From the NCBI RefSeq assembly GCF_014200455.1, contig NZ_JACHBW010000025.1:1-64000 (forward strand): 64,000 nucleotides of DNA, in the 5' to 3' direction. The first letter of the stretch is position 1, and every line of letters starts with the position of its first letter. Origin of the DNA: Paraburkholderia bannensis. Its GTDB lineage: Bacteria; Pseudomonadota; Gammaproteobacteria; Burkholderiales; Burkholderiaceae. Positions 1-8,714 of this stretch are shown here, piece after piece. The notes under the pieces were generated by a model, which saw only the letters and a list, made by a program, of their open reading frames with translations, was not told where the DNA came from and searched no databases. The translations under genes and the position numbers were made by a program.

Positions 1-54
1 CCACGCCGATGATAGTGCGGATTGCCCGTGTGAAAGTAGGTAATCGTCAGGCTC
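1..54 (+). rRNA. rrf: 5S ribosomal RNA, 3' end (partial)
   Basis: The first about 54 bases match what I recall of the 3' half of Burkholderia 5S rRNA, including the helix-closing end CGTCAGGC. The 5' half lies outside the window, so a ribosomal RNA operon runs into the window from the left on the plus strand. The exact mature 3' end is uncertain by a few bases. Two hairpins follow and probably end the rRNA transcript. Confidence 0.88.
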
Positions 55-68
55 CTTATGCAGTACGT

Positions 69-108
69 CCAGAACCCCGGTGTCTCCGAAAGAGAACCGG
101 GGTTCTGG
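69..108 (+). terminator. Hairpin after 5S rRNA
   Basis: A perfect 13-bp stem (69-81 with 96-108) with a 14-nt loop directly follows the 5S gene. It lacks a strong T-run, so it may be a processing or first-stage termination structure that works with the next hairpin. Confidence 0.6.
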
Positions 109-153
109 CGTTTACGCGCGTGGAAAAATACGCGCTAAAAGAAGCGCAAACGA

Positions 154-183
154 AAAAAGCCGTCCACAAGGGACGGCTTTTTG
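154..183. terminator. Bidirectional rho-independent terminator
   Basis: A perfect 12-bp stem (154-165 with 171-182) with a 5-nt loop is flanked by an A-run on the left and a T-run on the right. It can therefore stop the rRNA operon from the left and the minus-strand amidohydrolase gene from the right. Confidence 0.85.
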
Positions 184-205
184 CATTTAAACAACCACGC
201 AATAC

Positions 206-1399
206 TCACTGCTGCGAGAGAAACTTCGTCGCCAATTGGACCCAGTACGAAGAACCAACCGGCAGTAGTTGGTCGTTGAAGTCATAACTGGCGTTGTGCA
301 ACATGCAAGGGCCGACGCCGTGCCCAGCATCACGATGCCCGCCGTCACCGTTGCCGAGAAACGCGTAGCAGCCCGGTTTCTCCAGCAGCATGAACGAAAA
401 GTCTTCGGCGCCCATGGTCGGTTCGACTTTGTCGTCGACACGATCGTCGCCCACGACTTCGCGCATTACCTCTGCTGCAAACTGCGCTTCCGCACTGCTA
501 TTCACCGTCGGCGGATAGTTGCGCAGGAAACTCACTTCGACGGAACAGTCATACGCCTCGGCGGTGCTCTCGGCGATCTTGCGCAGGCGCGCCTCGATCA
601 GATCGAGCGTTTGCGTCGTAAACGTGCGCACCGTGCCAGCAAGCCACGCTGTATTCGGCACCACGTTGACGGCATCGCCAGCATGAATCTGTGTAATCGA
701 CAGCACCGCGGTATCGAGCGGCTTCTTGTTGCGCGTGATGATGCTCTGCAACCCATTCGCGATCTGCACCGCCGTAAAGACCGGATCACGCCCGTTATGC
801 GGCAGCGCGGCATGCGAGCCGATACCGCTAATATCGATACGAAACTCGTTGCTCGAAGCCATGATCGGCCCTTCGGTCACGCCAAAGAAGCCGGCCGGCA
901 TGCCGGGCCAGTTGTGAATCCCGAATATCGCGTCGACCGGAAAGCGCTCGAACAGGCCATCCTTGATCATTGCCTTGGCGCCCGCACCGCCTTCCTCGGC
1001 GGGCTGGAAAATGAAGACGATCGTCCCGTCGAACTGCCCATGTTGCGCAAGATATTGCGCAGCGCCCAGCAGCATCGCCGTATGACCGTCGTGTCCGCAC
1101 GCGTGCATCTTGCCGTCGTTATGCGAGCGATGATCGAAGGTGTTGAGTTCCTGAATGGGTAGCGCATCCATATCGGCGCGCAGTCCGATCGAGCGTGTAC
1201 CGTTGCCGCGTTTGAGCACGCCGACGACGCCGGTTTTGCCCAGCCCCCGATGCACTTCGATACCCCATTCGGCGAGCTTCGAGGCAACCAGCTCGGAGGT
1301 TCGGGTCTCTTCGTATCGCAATTCGGGATGGGCGTGGATCGTTCGTCGCAGGCCCTGGATTTCGCTCTGGGCGGCCTGGATTTCCGGGATCAGTTTCAT
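206..1399 (-). CDS. M20 family metallo-amidohydrolase (hippurate hydrolase/N-acyl-amino-acid amidohydrolase type)
   Basis: This 397-residue protein belongs to the M20D amidohydrolases, which cleave N-acyl amino acids with a di-metal centre. Metal-site motifs are visible: the ACGHDGHT block (C101, H103), QPAEEG (132-137), GIHNWPG with H163, and near the C-terminus GAEDFSF and LHNASYDFND. The dimerisation lid domain lies between about 180 and 300. The start at 1399 (MKLIPEIQ) is preferred over an in-frame ATG at 1471, because the extra 24 residues do not look like family sequence. No signal peptide is seen, so it is probably cytoplasmic. It is transcribed alone, divergent from the molybdoprotein gene, and ends at a shared terminator. 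The natural substrate cannot be read from the sequence. Confidence 0.92.
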   Translation of the reverse strand: MKLIPEIQAAQSEIQGLRRTIHAHPELRYEETRTSELVASKLAEWGIEVHRGLGKTGVVGVLKRGNGTRSIGLRADMDALPIQELNTFDHRSHNDGKMHACGHDGHTAMLLGAAQYLAQHGQFDGTIVFIFQPAEEGGAGAKAMIKDGLFERFPVDAIFGIHNWPGMPAGFFGVTEGPIMASSNEFRIDISGIGSHAALPHNGRDPVFTAVQIANGLQSIITRNKKPLDTAVLSITQIHAGDAVNVVPNTAWLAGTVRTFTTQTLDLIEARLRKIAESTAEAYDCSVEVSFLRNYPPTVNSSAEAQFAAEVMREVVGDDRVDDKVEPTMGAEDFSFMLLEKPGCYAFLGNGDGGHRDAGHGVGPCMLHNASYDFNDQLLPVGSSYWVQLATKFLSQQ

Positions 1400-1589
1400 G
1401 GCTGACTCGTGGCTGGCGTATTGCACAATATGCGCAGAATAGGAGTGCCCGCCACTTCTGACGGCGGGCATCGTCAGGCCATTTTACGCCCAAGCCTTTT
1501 TTTCGCGGCAAGCGCCCAGGCACGCAGCGGTGGCGCACGCCGAACATAATAAAATCACGCTATCGATAGCCCCTAGCCACACGAATCCC

Positions 1590-3668
1590 ATGAACGCCCG
1601 AGCCGAATATGCCCGCGCAGCCTGTCCCCACGACTGCCCCGACACCTGCGCAATGCGCGTCACCGTCGAAAATGGCCGGGCGATCAAAGTGAGTGGCGAT
1701 CCCGACCACCCGCCCACCCAAGGCGTGCTGTGCACGAAGGTCAGCCGCTACGCCGAACGTGTGCACCATCCCAAGCGCCTGACACAGCCGATGAAGCGCG
1801 TCGGCGCCAAGGGCGAAGGGCGTTTTGAGCCGATCAGCTGGGACGAGGCCTGCGAAATCGCAGCCACGCGTCTCGGGGAAATCGCGCAGCGCGCGCCTGA
1901 AGCGATCCTGCCGTACAGCTACGCGGGCACCATGGGGCTCGTGCAGGGCGACAGCATCGCGCAGCGTTTCTTCCACAAGCTCGGCGCGTCGCGGCTCGAT
2001 CGCACGATCTGCGCGGCGGCGGGCGCGGCGGGCCTGCGCTACACCTATGGCGCTAGCCTCGGCATGCTCACCGAGTATTTCGCCGAAAGCGAAGTGATCC
2101 TGATCTGGGGGGCGAATCCGATCGCCTCGAATCTGCACTTCTGGACCCGTGCGCAGGAAGCGAAGCGCAACGGCGCCAAGCTGATCGCCATCGACCCCTA
2201 TCGTTCGCTGACGGCCGAGAAGTGCCATCAGCACATCGCGCCCAAGCCCGGCACCGATGGCGCGCTCGCACTCGGCATGATGCACGTGCTGATCACCGAA
2301 GACAGGCTCGATCACGATTACATCGCCGCCTATACACATGGCTACGAGCAACTGAAAGCGCGCGCGCTCACCTACACGCCTGCGCGTGTGGCGCGGATCT
2401 GCGGCATCGAAGAGGCGACCATCGTCGATCTCGCGCGCCTCTACGGGTCCACGCGCAAGGCGTCGATCCGCATGAATTACGGCCTGCAGCGCGTGCGCGG
2501 CGGCGGCAACGCGGTGCGCGCGATCGCCTGCCTGCCCGCGCTGACGGGTGCATGGCGCGAGCGCGCGGGCGGCGTGCTGCTGTCGTCGTCGGGCTGGGCG
2601 CCGGTCGACGCGAACGCGCTGCAGCGTCCCGACCTGATTCCTGGCTGGCCCAAGCATCAGCCGCGCATCGTCAACATGAACCAGATTGGCGACGCGCTCA
2701 CGAACATGGGCGACGCTGAATTCGGCTCGAAAATAGAAGCGATCGTCGTCTACAACTCGAACCCGGTGGCGGTTGCGCCCGATTCGGCAAAAGTGGCGGC
2801 GGGCTTCGCGCGCGCGGACCTCTTCACGATCGTGCTGGAGCAGTTCCAGACCGACACCGCCGATTACGCCGATCTGCTGCTGCCCGCCACGACCCAGCTC
2901 GAACATCTGGACGTTCACAAGTCCTACGGACACACGTACGTCATGGCGAATCTGCCGGCCATCGCGCCGGTGGGCGAAGCGCGTCCGAACACGGAAATCT
3001 TCCGTTCGATCGCGCGCGCCATGGGGCTGACCGAGCCGGCGCTGTTCGAGAGCGACGAAGAAGTGGCCGCGCAGGCCTTCGACTGGAGCGATCCCGCTTT
3101 CAACGGGGCGGGATGGTCGACGCTCAAGGACAAAGCGTGGATCAAGCTCGACATCGCCGATGCGCCGTTCGCCAACGGCGGCTTTCGCACGCCCACGGGC
3201 AAGTGCGAGTTCTACAGCGAGGCGCTCGCGCAAGCTGGTCTCGATCCGCTGCCCGACTATCTGCCGCCGTACGAATCGGCCGAACACGCGCCCGAACTGG
3301 CCGCGCGTTATCCGCTCGCGATGATCTCGCCGCCCGCGCGCAACTTCCTGAACAGCACGTTCGTGAATGTCGAAAGCCTGCGCGCAACCGAAGGCGAACC
3401 GCACGTCGATCTCAATCCTGCCGACGCCGCCCTCCGCAACATCGCCGATGGCGATCAGGTGCGCGTTTTCAACGATCGCGGCTCGATGCGTGCGCGTGCG
3501 CGCGTCTCCGAACGCGCGCGTGAAGGTCTGGTGGTTGGACTGTCGATCTGGTGGAAAAAGCTCGCGCCGGATGGCCGCAACGCCAACGAAGTGACGAGCC
3601 AGGCGCTCACCGATCTGGGCGGCTCGGCGACGTTCTATGACTGCCTCGTCGAAGTCGAGCGCGCGTAA
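1590..3668 (+). CDS. Molybdopterin oxidoreductase, [4Fe-4S]-containing, DMSO reductase family
   Basis: This 692-residue protein has the layout of a BisC/FdhF-type molybdoenzyme. An N-terminal CPHDCPDTC motif followed by VLCTK supplies four cysteines for a [4Fe-4S] cluster. The bis-MGD catalytic domains follow, and a molydopterin-dinucleotide-binding domain begins near 560. Cys141 in TICAAAGAAG lies where formate dehydrogenase has its Mo-ligating Cys/Sec, so Cys ligation is inferred. There is no twin-arginine signal, which suggests a cytoplasmic enzyme. The start at 1590 is chosen because the Fe-S motif begins about 11 residues later; an upstream start at 1530 is open but unlikely. No electron-transfer or membrane-anchor subunit lies next to it, so the substrate and redox partner are unknown. 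Confidence 0.9.
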   Translation: MNARAEYARAACPHDCPDTCAMRVTVENGRAIKVSGDPDHPPTQGVLCTKVSRYAERVHHPKRLTQPMKRVGAKGEGRFEPISWDEACEIAATRLGEIAQRAPEAILPYSYAGTMGLVQGDSIAQRFFHKLGASRLDRTICAAAGAAGLRYTYGASLGMLTEYFAESEVILIWGANPIASNLHFWTRAQEAKRNGAKLIAIDPYRSLTAEKCHQHIAPKPGTDGALALGMMHVLITEDRLDHDYIAAYTHGYEQLKARALTYTPARVARICGIEEATIVDLARLYGSTRKASIRMNYGLQRVRGGGNAVRAIACLPALTGAWRERAGGVLLSSSGWAPVDANALQRPDLIPGWPKHQPRIVNMNQIGDALTNMGDAEFGSKIEAIVVYNSNPVAVAPDSAKVAAGFARADLFTIVLEQFQTDTADYADLLLPATTQLEHLDVHKSYGHTYVMANLPAIAPVGEARPNTEIFRSIARAMGLTEPALFESDEEVAAQAFDWSDPAFNGAGWSTLKDKAWIKLDIADAPFANGGFRTPTGKCEFYSEALAQAGLDPLPDYLPPYESAEHAPELAARYPLAMISPPARNFLNSTFVNVESLRATEGEPHVDLNPADAALRNIADGDQVRVFNDRGSMRARARVSERAREGLVVGLSIWWKKLAPDGRNANEVTSQALTDLGGSATFYDCLVEVERA

Positions 3669-3695
3669 ACCCTTAACCTGTCAAAGAAAAATCGT

Positions 3696-3723
3696 CCCCC
3701 TGCGTATTTCGAGGGGGCTTTCT
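3696..3723 (+). terminator. Putative terminator after molybdoprotein gene
   Basis: A CCCCCT/AGGGGG stem with a 10-nt loop is followed by CTTTCT, 28 bases after the stop codon. The T-run is short, so strength is uncertain. Confidence 0.55.
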
Positions 3724-3817
3724 AACTCGCTGATTCGCGGCAGAAAAGCGCAGGGCGCATGCTACGATCGGCGTTTTAGCACGACCATTCGAAAAATACC
3801 TGAGGAGGAGACGCCGC

Positions 3818-5491
3818 ATGGATAAAGTCTGGCTGAAATCGTACCCGCCCGGCGTGCCCGCGGAAATCGACGCGAGCCAATACGCGTCCATCACGGCGCT
3901 GCTCACGGAGAGCTTCAACGCCAATCGCTCGAAGCCCGCGTTCGCGTGCATGGGCAAGTCGATCACTTACGGCCAGCTCGACGATCTATCGAAACGGCTT
4001 GCTGCGTGGTTCCAGTCGCGCGGCATCGAACGCGGCGCGCGCATCGCCATCATGATGCCGAACGTGCTGCAGTACCCGGTTGCGCTGGCTGCGATCCTGC
4101 GTGCGGGCTACGTGGTCGTCAACGTGAACCCGCTCTACACGCCGCGCGAGCTTGAGCATCAACTCAAGGACAGCGGCGCGGAAGCCATCATCATTCTCGA
4201 AAACTTCGCGAATACGCTTGAGGCCGTGATCGCACAGACGCGCGTGAAGCACGTCGTGGTGGCGGCGATGGGCGATCTGCTGGGCGCGAAGGGCTTGATC
4301 GTCAATTTCGTCGTGCGCCGCGTGAAGAAGATGGTGCCGGCGTGGAGCCTGCCGGGCCACGTGAAATTCAACGATGCGCTGGCGAGCGGCGCGCGCGCCA
4401 GCTTCAAACCCGTCGAACAGAAGCCCAGCGACGTCGCCTTCCTCCAGTACACGGGCGGCACGACCGGCGTCTCAAAGGGCGCGACGCTGCTGCATAGCAA
4501 CCTGATCGCCAACGTCCTGCAATCGGCAGCGTGGACCGAGCCCGCGCTCGCCCGCCTGCCCGAGGGCAAGCAGGCGGTGACGGTGGCGGCGTTGCCGCTT
4601 TATCACGTGTTTGCGCTGACCGTCTGCGGGCTGCTGACGATGCGCACGGGCGGCCTCGCCGTGCTGATTCCGAACCCGCGCGACATCGCCGGCATGATCA
4701 AGGAACTGCACGGTTATTCGATCACGACATTCCCGGCCGTCAACACGCTCTACAACGCGATCCTCAATCATCCCGACTTCGACAAGCTCGACTTCTCGCA
4801 TCTGCTGGTCGCCAATGGGGGGGGCATGGCGGTACAGGAAGCTGTCGCCAAACGCTGGTACGAGCGCACCCAGACGCCGATCGTCGAAGGCTACGGTCTG
4901 TCCGAAACTTCGCCGAGCGTGACCTGCAATCCGACCACGGCGACCGAGTACACGGGCACTATCGGCCTGCCGCTGCCGTCCACGGAAATTTCGATCCGCG
5001 ACGATAGCGGCAACGAACTGCCGGTGGGCGAAGCGGGCGAGATCTGCATTCGCGGCCCGCAGGTGATGGCGGGCTACTGGCAGCGTCCGGAAGAAACGGC
5101 GAAGGTCATGACCGCCGACGGCTTCTTCAAGTCCGGCGACGTGGGCGTGATGAACACCCGCGGCTATGTGAAGCTCGTCGACCGCAAGAAGGACATGATT
5201 CTGGTGTCGGGCTTCAACGTCTATCCGAACGAAGTCGAAGACGTGGTCGCGAAACTGCCGGGCGTGTTCGAAGTGGCGGCGGTCGGCGTGCCCGACCAGC
5301 ACTCGGGCGAGGCAGTGAAGCTCTATATCGTGCGCAAGGACCCGGCGCTCACCGACAAGGACGTGTTCGACTATTGCAAGACGCAGCTGACCGGCTACAA
5401 GCGTCCGAAGCTCATCGAATTCCGCAACGACCTGCCGAAGAGCAACGTCGGCAAGATCCTGCGCCGCGAACTGCGCGACGGTCGCGTATAA
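3818..5491 (+). CDS. fadD: Long-chain fatty-acid--CoA ligase (AMP-forming)
   Basis: This 557-residue enzyme of the ANL superfamily activates fatty acids with ATP and CoA for beta-oxidation or lipid synthesis. Visible motifs are the P-loop YTGGTTGVSKG (about 211-221), GYGLSETSP (about 358), the hinge region with KSGDVG (about 438), GFNVYPNEVEDV (about 465), and the C-terminal catalytic lysine in LPKSNVGKILRREL. Length and motif spacing fit FadD closely. The ATG at 3818 has a strong GAGGAGGAG ribosome-binding site. The gene is monocistronic between two terminators. The position next to a porin does not reveal a specific substrate. Confidence 0.94.
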   Translation: MDKVWLKSYPPGVPAEIDASQYASITALLTESFNANRSKPAFACMGKSITYGQLDDLSKRLAAWFQSRGIERGARIAIMMPNVLQYPVALAAILRAGYVVVNVNPLYTPRELEHQLKDSGAEAIIILENFANTLEAVIAQTRVKHVVVAAMGDLLGAKGLIVNFVVRRVKKMVPAWSLPGHVKFNDALASGARASFKPVEQKPSDVAFLQYTGGTTGVSKGATLLHSNLIANVLQSAAWTEPALARLPEGKQAVTVAALPLYHVFALTVCGLLTMRTGGLAVLIPNPRDIAGMIKELHGYSITTFPAVNTLYNAILNHPDFDKLDFSHLLVANGGGMAVQEAVAKRWYERTQTPIVEGYGLSETSPSVTCNPTTATEYTGTIGLPLPSTEISIRDDSGNELPVGEAGEICIRGPQVMAGYWQRPEETAKVMTADGFFKSGDVGVMNTRGYVKLVDRKKDMILVSGFNVYPNEVEDVVAKLPGVFEVAAVGVPDQHSGEAVKLYIVRKDPALTDKDVFDYCKTQLTGYKRPKLIEFRNDLPKSNVGKILRRELRDGRV

Positions 5492-5528
5492 GCCGCCCGG
5501 CGCGAAGGCGTCTCGCCCAGCAAGAGCC

Positions 5529-5562
5529 AAGGCCTGCCCGTGAGGGTGGGCCTTTCTTTTTC
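5529..5562 (+). terminator. Rho-independent terminator of fadD
   Basis: An 11-bp stem (5529-5539 with 5544-5554, two G-T wobbles) with a GTGA loop is followed by a T-rich tract. Confidence 0.85.
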
Positions 5563-5610
5563 TTTCTTTTGGCGGCTTTGTTGCTCCACGCCGACAACTC
5601 GCCCGCAGAA

Positions 5611-5637
5611 AAGAAAAAAGGCGCCCGAAGGCGCCCC
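5611..5637 (-). terminator. Rho-independent terminator of the porin gene
   Basis: Read on the minus strand, GGCGCC-TTCG-GGCGCC is followed by six T's. The stem occupies 5620-5625 and 5630-5635. The TTCG tetraloop makes the hairpin very stable. It faces the fadD terminator from the other side. Confidence 0.88.
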
Positions 5638-5660
5638 TGAGACTGAAACGGCTGTTTTTC

Positions 5661-6836
5661 TTAGAACTTGTGGCGGATGCCAACGCGCGCCGTGAACTGG
5701 TTCTGGTTCGACGAACCGGTCAGGCCGTTGATGCCGGCCGTCGCTGGAACGGTTTCGCCAAGGGCGTTGATCGTGTCGCCCAGAGCGTGCTGGTAGACGC
5801 CCGTGATGTAGACGTCGGTGCGCTTCGACAGGAAGTAGTCGACGCCGACTGCACCCTGGTGATACTGGGCGCGCGAGCCGCCGTTGATCGACACGCCGCG
5901 CGTGTAGTCGTAGGCAGCGCCGACCAGCAGGGCCGGGGTCAGCTGATACTTGAAGTTGACTTCGGCGTTGTTGAACGTTGCCGACTGGCCCTTGTAAGCG
6001 GCGAGCGCGTAGGTCGAGCCCAGGTTCGCGAAGCGGATGTTCGAGTACGTGACGCCGAACGTCGCTGCGCCGAACGTGTAGGCGCCGCCTGCGCCGATCA
6101 CCTGGTAGGTGTTGGCCGACGTGAAGCCTGAGTAGACCGGCGAGGCCACAGCCGCATTGGCCGCAGCAGCCGTGCCGCCGTCGTTGAACAGGCCGCCCGA
6201 TGCTGCCGGCGTACGTGCGTTCAGGTAACCGAGGCCGAGGGACAGCGGGCCGTTGTTGTAGCCTGCGCCAACCGAGAAGATCTGGTTGTGCGAGAAGTCG
6301 CCCGCCGTGCCGCCGAAGCTGTACGTGCCGCCAAACGTCAGGCCAGCGTAGTTGGCGCTGGTGTACTTGACCGTGTTGTTGGTGCGGTACGCATTGTTGA
6401 AGTTGTCGATGTCGCCCGGGTGAGCGGCGATGTAGCCGCCCCATTGGTCGCCGGCTTCGAGCGGGCCAACGTAGTCGACCACGGAGTCGTACTGGCGACC
6501 CAGCGTGACCGAGCCGAACTGCGAGCTGTTCAGGCCCACATAGGCTTGACGACCGAACATCAGACCGCCCTGACCGAGCTTGCCGTTGTTGACGTCAAAA
6601 CCGTTTTCGAGCACGAAGATCGCCTTCAGACCGCCGCCCAGGTCTTCAGCACCGCGCAGACCCCAGCGGCTGCCTTGCAGGACGCCGCTCGACAGGTTGT
6701 ACAGGTGCTTGCCGCCCGAGTTCGTGTTGATGTTGAAACCTTCGTCGATGATGCCGTACAGCGTGACGCTGCTCTGAGCGTGGGCGACGCCCGCAAACGC
6801 ACCCATCGCGGCGAGCGCGAGAAGCGACTTCTTCAT
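5661..6836 (-). CDS. Outer-membrane trimeric porin (OpcP/Omp38-like)
   Basis: This 391-residue protein is a general diffusion porin of the Gram-negative porin family typical of Burkholderia. It has a clear Sec signal peptide with a KK n-region, a hydrophobic core and an AHA cleavage site near residue 20. The mature protein starts with QSSVTLYG, the standard first beta-strand. The body shows amphipathic strands, porin motifs such as GSRWGLRG, and a terminal phenylalanine (VGIRHKF) required for outer-membrane assembly. The ribosome-binding site is GGAG, about nine bases before the ATG. Burkholderia carry many paralogues, so I give no gene symbol. It is transcribed alone, and its leader contains an inverted repeat (6919-6934). 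Confidence 0.93.
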   Translation of the reverse strand: MKKSLLALAAMGAFAGVAHAQSSVTLYGIIDEGFNINTNSGGKHLYNLSSGVLQGSRWGLRGAEDLGGGLKAIFVLENGFDVNNGKLGQGGLMFGRQAYVGLNSSQFGSVTLGRQYDSVVDYVGPLEAGDQWGGYIAAHPGDIDNFNNAYRTNNTVKYTSANYAGLTFGGTYSFGGTAGDFSHNQIFSVGAGYNNGPLSLGLGYLNARTPAASGGLFNDGGTAAAANAAVASPVYSGFTSANTYQVIGAGGAYTFGAATFGVTYSNIRFANLGSTYALAAYKGQSATFNNAEVNFKYQLTPALLVGAAYDYTRGVSINGGSRAQYHQGAVGVDYFLSKRTDVYITGVYQHALGDTINALGETVPATAGINGLTGSSNQNQFTARVGIRHKF

Positions 6837-7197
6837 TGAATGATCTCCAGTGTTTTACTGCTCTTATGCATCTTTTTAACAAGGCCTATTTATTTGTCTT
6901 GCGGTGGCCTTGCCTGCTAACTTCGCGAGAAGTTGGCATGTAATGTAACAAAAGGGTTAGGGGCGACAAAGGAAAAGCCTGGTGCACCTAAGTACCTGTT
7001 TCGTTTACACAACATGGTCTAGAATATGCACCTGGATATCGGCGCAGCCCCTTATTGACGGGCCTGCGCGTGTTCCTGTAGCGACTTTGAACGGCCGGTC
7101 GGTCGGCCTTTGAGCGGCGCTTCAGGCGGTCCATTCGAGCGGGCCATTCATGTGGCCCGTTTCGACCCGTTTCGCCGTGCGCATGGAGGAAGGCTGG
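6837..7197. other. Divergent intergenic region between porin and coq7
   Basis: This 361-bp region must hold the porin promoter (minus) and the coq7 promoter (plus). The left half is more AT-rich than its surroundings. An inverted repeat AACTTC-GCGA-GAAGTT lies at 6919-6934, extendable by two more pairs beyond one mismatch, about 85 bp upstream of the porin start. It could be an operator or a leader hairpin. I see no convincing -35/-10 pair on either strand. Confidence 0.5.
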
Positions 7198-7890
7198 ATG
7201 ACGTTTGACGATTTGATTACCGAATTCGATCGCGGTCTGCGCTCGATTACTGGCGTGTCGCGCATGTCGCGGCCGATGCCGCAACCTTCTCCCGACGCGC
7301 TGTCCGCGCAGGTCGCAACCGCCGACGCTGCCGCCGCCACCGGCGGTTCGGTCGCGGCGTCGCCGCCCGGCGAACTCACGCCCGCCGAGCGCTCGCATGC
7401 CGCCGGTCTCATGCGCGTGAATCATGTTGGGGAAGTCTGCGCGCAGGCGCTTTATCAGGCGCAGAAACTCGCGACGCGTTCGCCCACGCTCAAGGCTTCG
7501 TTCGAGCAGGCCGCGCGCGAGGAAGAAGACCATCTCGCGTGGACCGCGCGTCGGCTCCAGGCGCTCGATTCGCGCCCGAGCCTGCTCAACCCGCTCTGGT
7601 ACGCCGGCGCGCTGGCAATCGGTCTCGCGGCCGGGCGTCTGGGCGACAAGGTGAGCCTGGGCTTCATGGCCGAAACCGAGCGCCAGGTCGAACACCACCT
7701 CGATAGCCACCTCGACGCGCTGCCGCCCGCCGACCTCGAATCGCGAGCGATCGTCGAACAGATGCGCACCGACGAGATCGCTCACGCGAAGTCGGCCACG
7801 GACCTCGGCGGTATCGAATTGCCGTTGCCGGTGCGCTCGCTGATGCGCGCGGCATCGAAAGTGATGACCCGAACTGCCTACTATATTTAA
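7198..7890 (+). CDS. coq7: 2-polyprenyl-3-methyl-6-methoxy-1,4-benzoquinone monooxygenase (demethoxyubiquinone hydroxylase)
   Basis: This 230-residue di-iron protein catalyses the last hydroxylation of ubiquinone synthesis in organisms that use Coq7 rather than UbiF. The carboxylate-bridged di-iron ligands are visible as the Glu in [11 protein letters not shown], the EEEDH motif, the Glu/His in ERQVEHH, and the C-terminal DEIAH. The start at 7198 ([13 protein letters not shown]) has GGAGGA upstream and fits the family N-terminus. An in-frame start at 7150 would add 16 residues without family similarity. The protein is membrane-associated through hydrophobic helices around the central [14 protein letters not shown] segment. 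It is monocistronic, upstream of the dcw cluster. Confidence 0.94.
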   Translation: MTFDDLITEFDRGLRSITGVSRMSRPMPQPSPDALSAQVATADAAAATGGSVAASPPGELTPAERSHAAGLMRVNHVGEVCAQALYQAQKLATRSPTLKASFEQAAREEEDHLAWTARRLQALDSRPSLLNPLWYAGALAIGLAAGRLGDKVSLGFMAETERQVEHHLDSHLDALPPADLESRAIVEQMRTDEIAHAKSATDLGGIELPLPVRSLMRAASKVMTRTAYYI

Positions 7891-7910
7891 GCTTCAATTT
7901 GAGATGCTCA

Positions 7911-7939
7911 CGCGGACCGGTATGCTTCGCCGGTCTGCG
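7911..7939 (+). terminator. Hairpin after coq7
   Basis: A 10-bp stem (7911-7920 with 7930-7939, one G-T pair) begins about 20 bases after the coq7 stop and is followed by ATTTCCCC. It is a plausible weak terminator. The rest of the 377-bp gap to mraZ, apart from the promoter at 8132-8198, shows nothing I can identify. Confidence 0.5.
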
Positions 7940-8131
7940 ATTTCCCCCTCTCTTAATCCCTCCCAAGCCCCCGCACCATCGCGCTTTTCACCGCGCATTT
8001 CACGTATCACCTTCACAACCTTCGTTAGCTCGTTCATTCATAACGTTTTTTGGTTTTAGCGCCGACTTGAACAGGTGCCGCTAAGTCCTTGTTCTAGCGG
8101 ATAAATTTCGTCAAAAAACGTGCGGCCCACC

Positions 8132-8198
8132 TTGACCCTCGAAAGGCCTTCCTCTAAAGTGGGAGACAGTGTGAGAAAGTGTATTTTTGTGTGATTTC
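8132..8198 (+). promoter_or_regulatory. dcw cluster promoter overlapped by probable MraZ operator boxes
   Basis: A sigma-70-type promoter is visible: TTGACC at 8132-8137, a 17-bp spacer, and TAAAGT at 8155-8160. Starting in its -10 element, four decamers follow without gaps, each beginning with GTG: 8159-8168 (GTGGGAGACA), 8169-8178, 8179-8188 and 8189-8198. MraZ proteins are known to bind short TGGG/GTG-type direct repeats spaced one helical turn apart upstream of their own gene. The boxes cover the expected transcription start (about 8167), which fits autorepression. The assignment to MraZ is an inference from position and pattern. Confidence 0.75.
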
Positions 8199-8267
8199 AA
8201 AGATGTATTCGGGTAAATTTCCTGAGATTTAGACGGGCGGCGAACGACGCCGCGAGAGGGGAGCAAA

Positions 8268-8696
8268 TTGTTCCAGGGGGCGTCGGCGCTGACACTCGAT
8301 GCGAAAGGACGGATGTCGATTCCGTCGCGCTATCGGGACGCGCTACAACAACAGGCAGAAGGCCGGGTGACGATCACCAAGCACCCGGACGGCTGCCTGT
8401 TGCTATTTCCGCGCCCCGAATGGGAAGTGTTCCGTGCCAAAGTCGCCGCCTTGCCGATGGACGCGCACTGGTGGCGTCGCATCTTTCTCGGCAACGCCTC
8501 CGATGTCGATGTCGACAGCGCGGGCCGCGTGCTCGTCTCACCTGAATTACGTCTTGCAGCGGGAATGGAAAAGGAAGTCATGCTGCTTGGCATGGGTAGT
8601 CATTTTGAGTTGTGGGATGCGCAGACCTACGCCGCGAAGGAACAGGCGGCGATGGCTCAGGGCATGCCCGACGCCTTGAAGAATTTCACGTTCTGA
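8268..8696 (+). CDS. mraZ: Transcriptional regulator MraZ
   Basis: This 142-residue protein has two SpoVT/AbrB-like (swapped-hairpin) domains, each with the signature Asp-x-x-Gly-Arg: D11-G14-R15 and D83-G86-R87. In other bacteria MraZ forms a ring, binds repeats upstream of its own gene and represses the division and cell-wall cluster. The start is a TTG at 8268 after GAGGGGAG. It is the right position for the family, giving the usual [15 protein letters not shown] start. It is the first gene of the dcw cluster and sits just behind its likely operator. Confidence 0.95.
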   Translation: MFQGASALTLDAKGRMSIPSRYRDALQQQAEGRVTITKHPDGCLLLFPRPEWEVFRAKVAALPMDAHWWRRIFLGNASDVDVDSAGRVLVSPELRLAAGMEKEVMLLGMGSHFELWDAQTYAAKEQAAMAQGMPDALKNFTF

Positions 8697-8714
8697 TCGC
8701 GGGTTAAAAACGCT

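Noticed and set aside
187-441. 84-codon minus-strand frame at the start of the window
   Set aside because: It overlaps the C-terminal part of the amidohydrolase gene in another frame and includes the terminator.
1560-3404. 614-codon open frame antisense to the molybdoprotein gene
   Set aside because: Shadow of the real gene; low-complexity Arg-rich translation.
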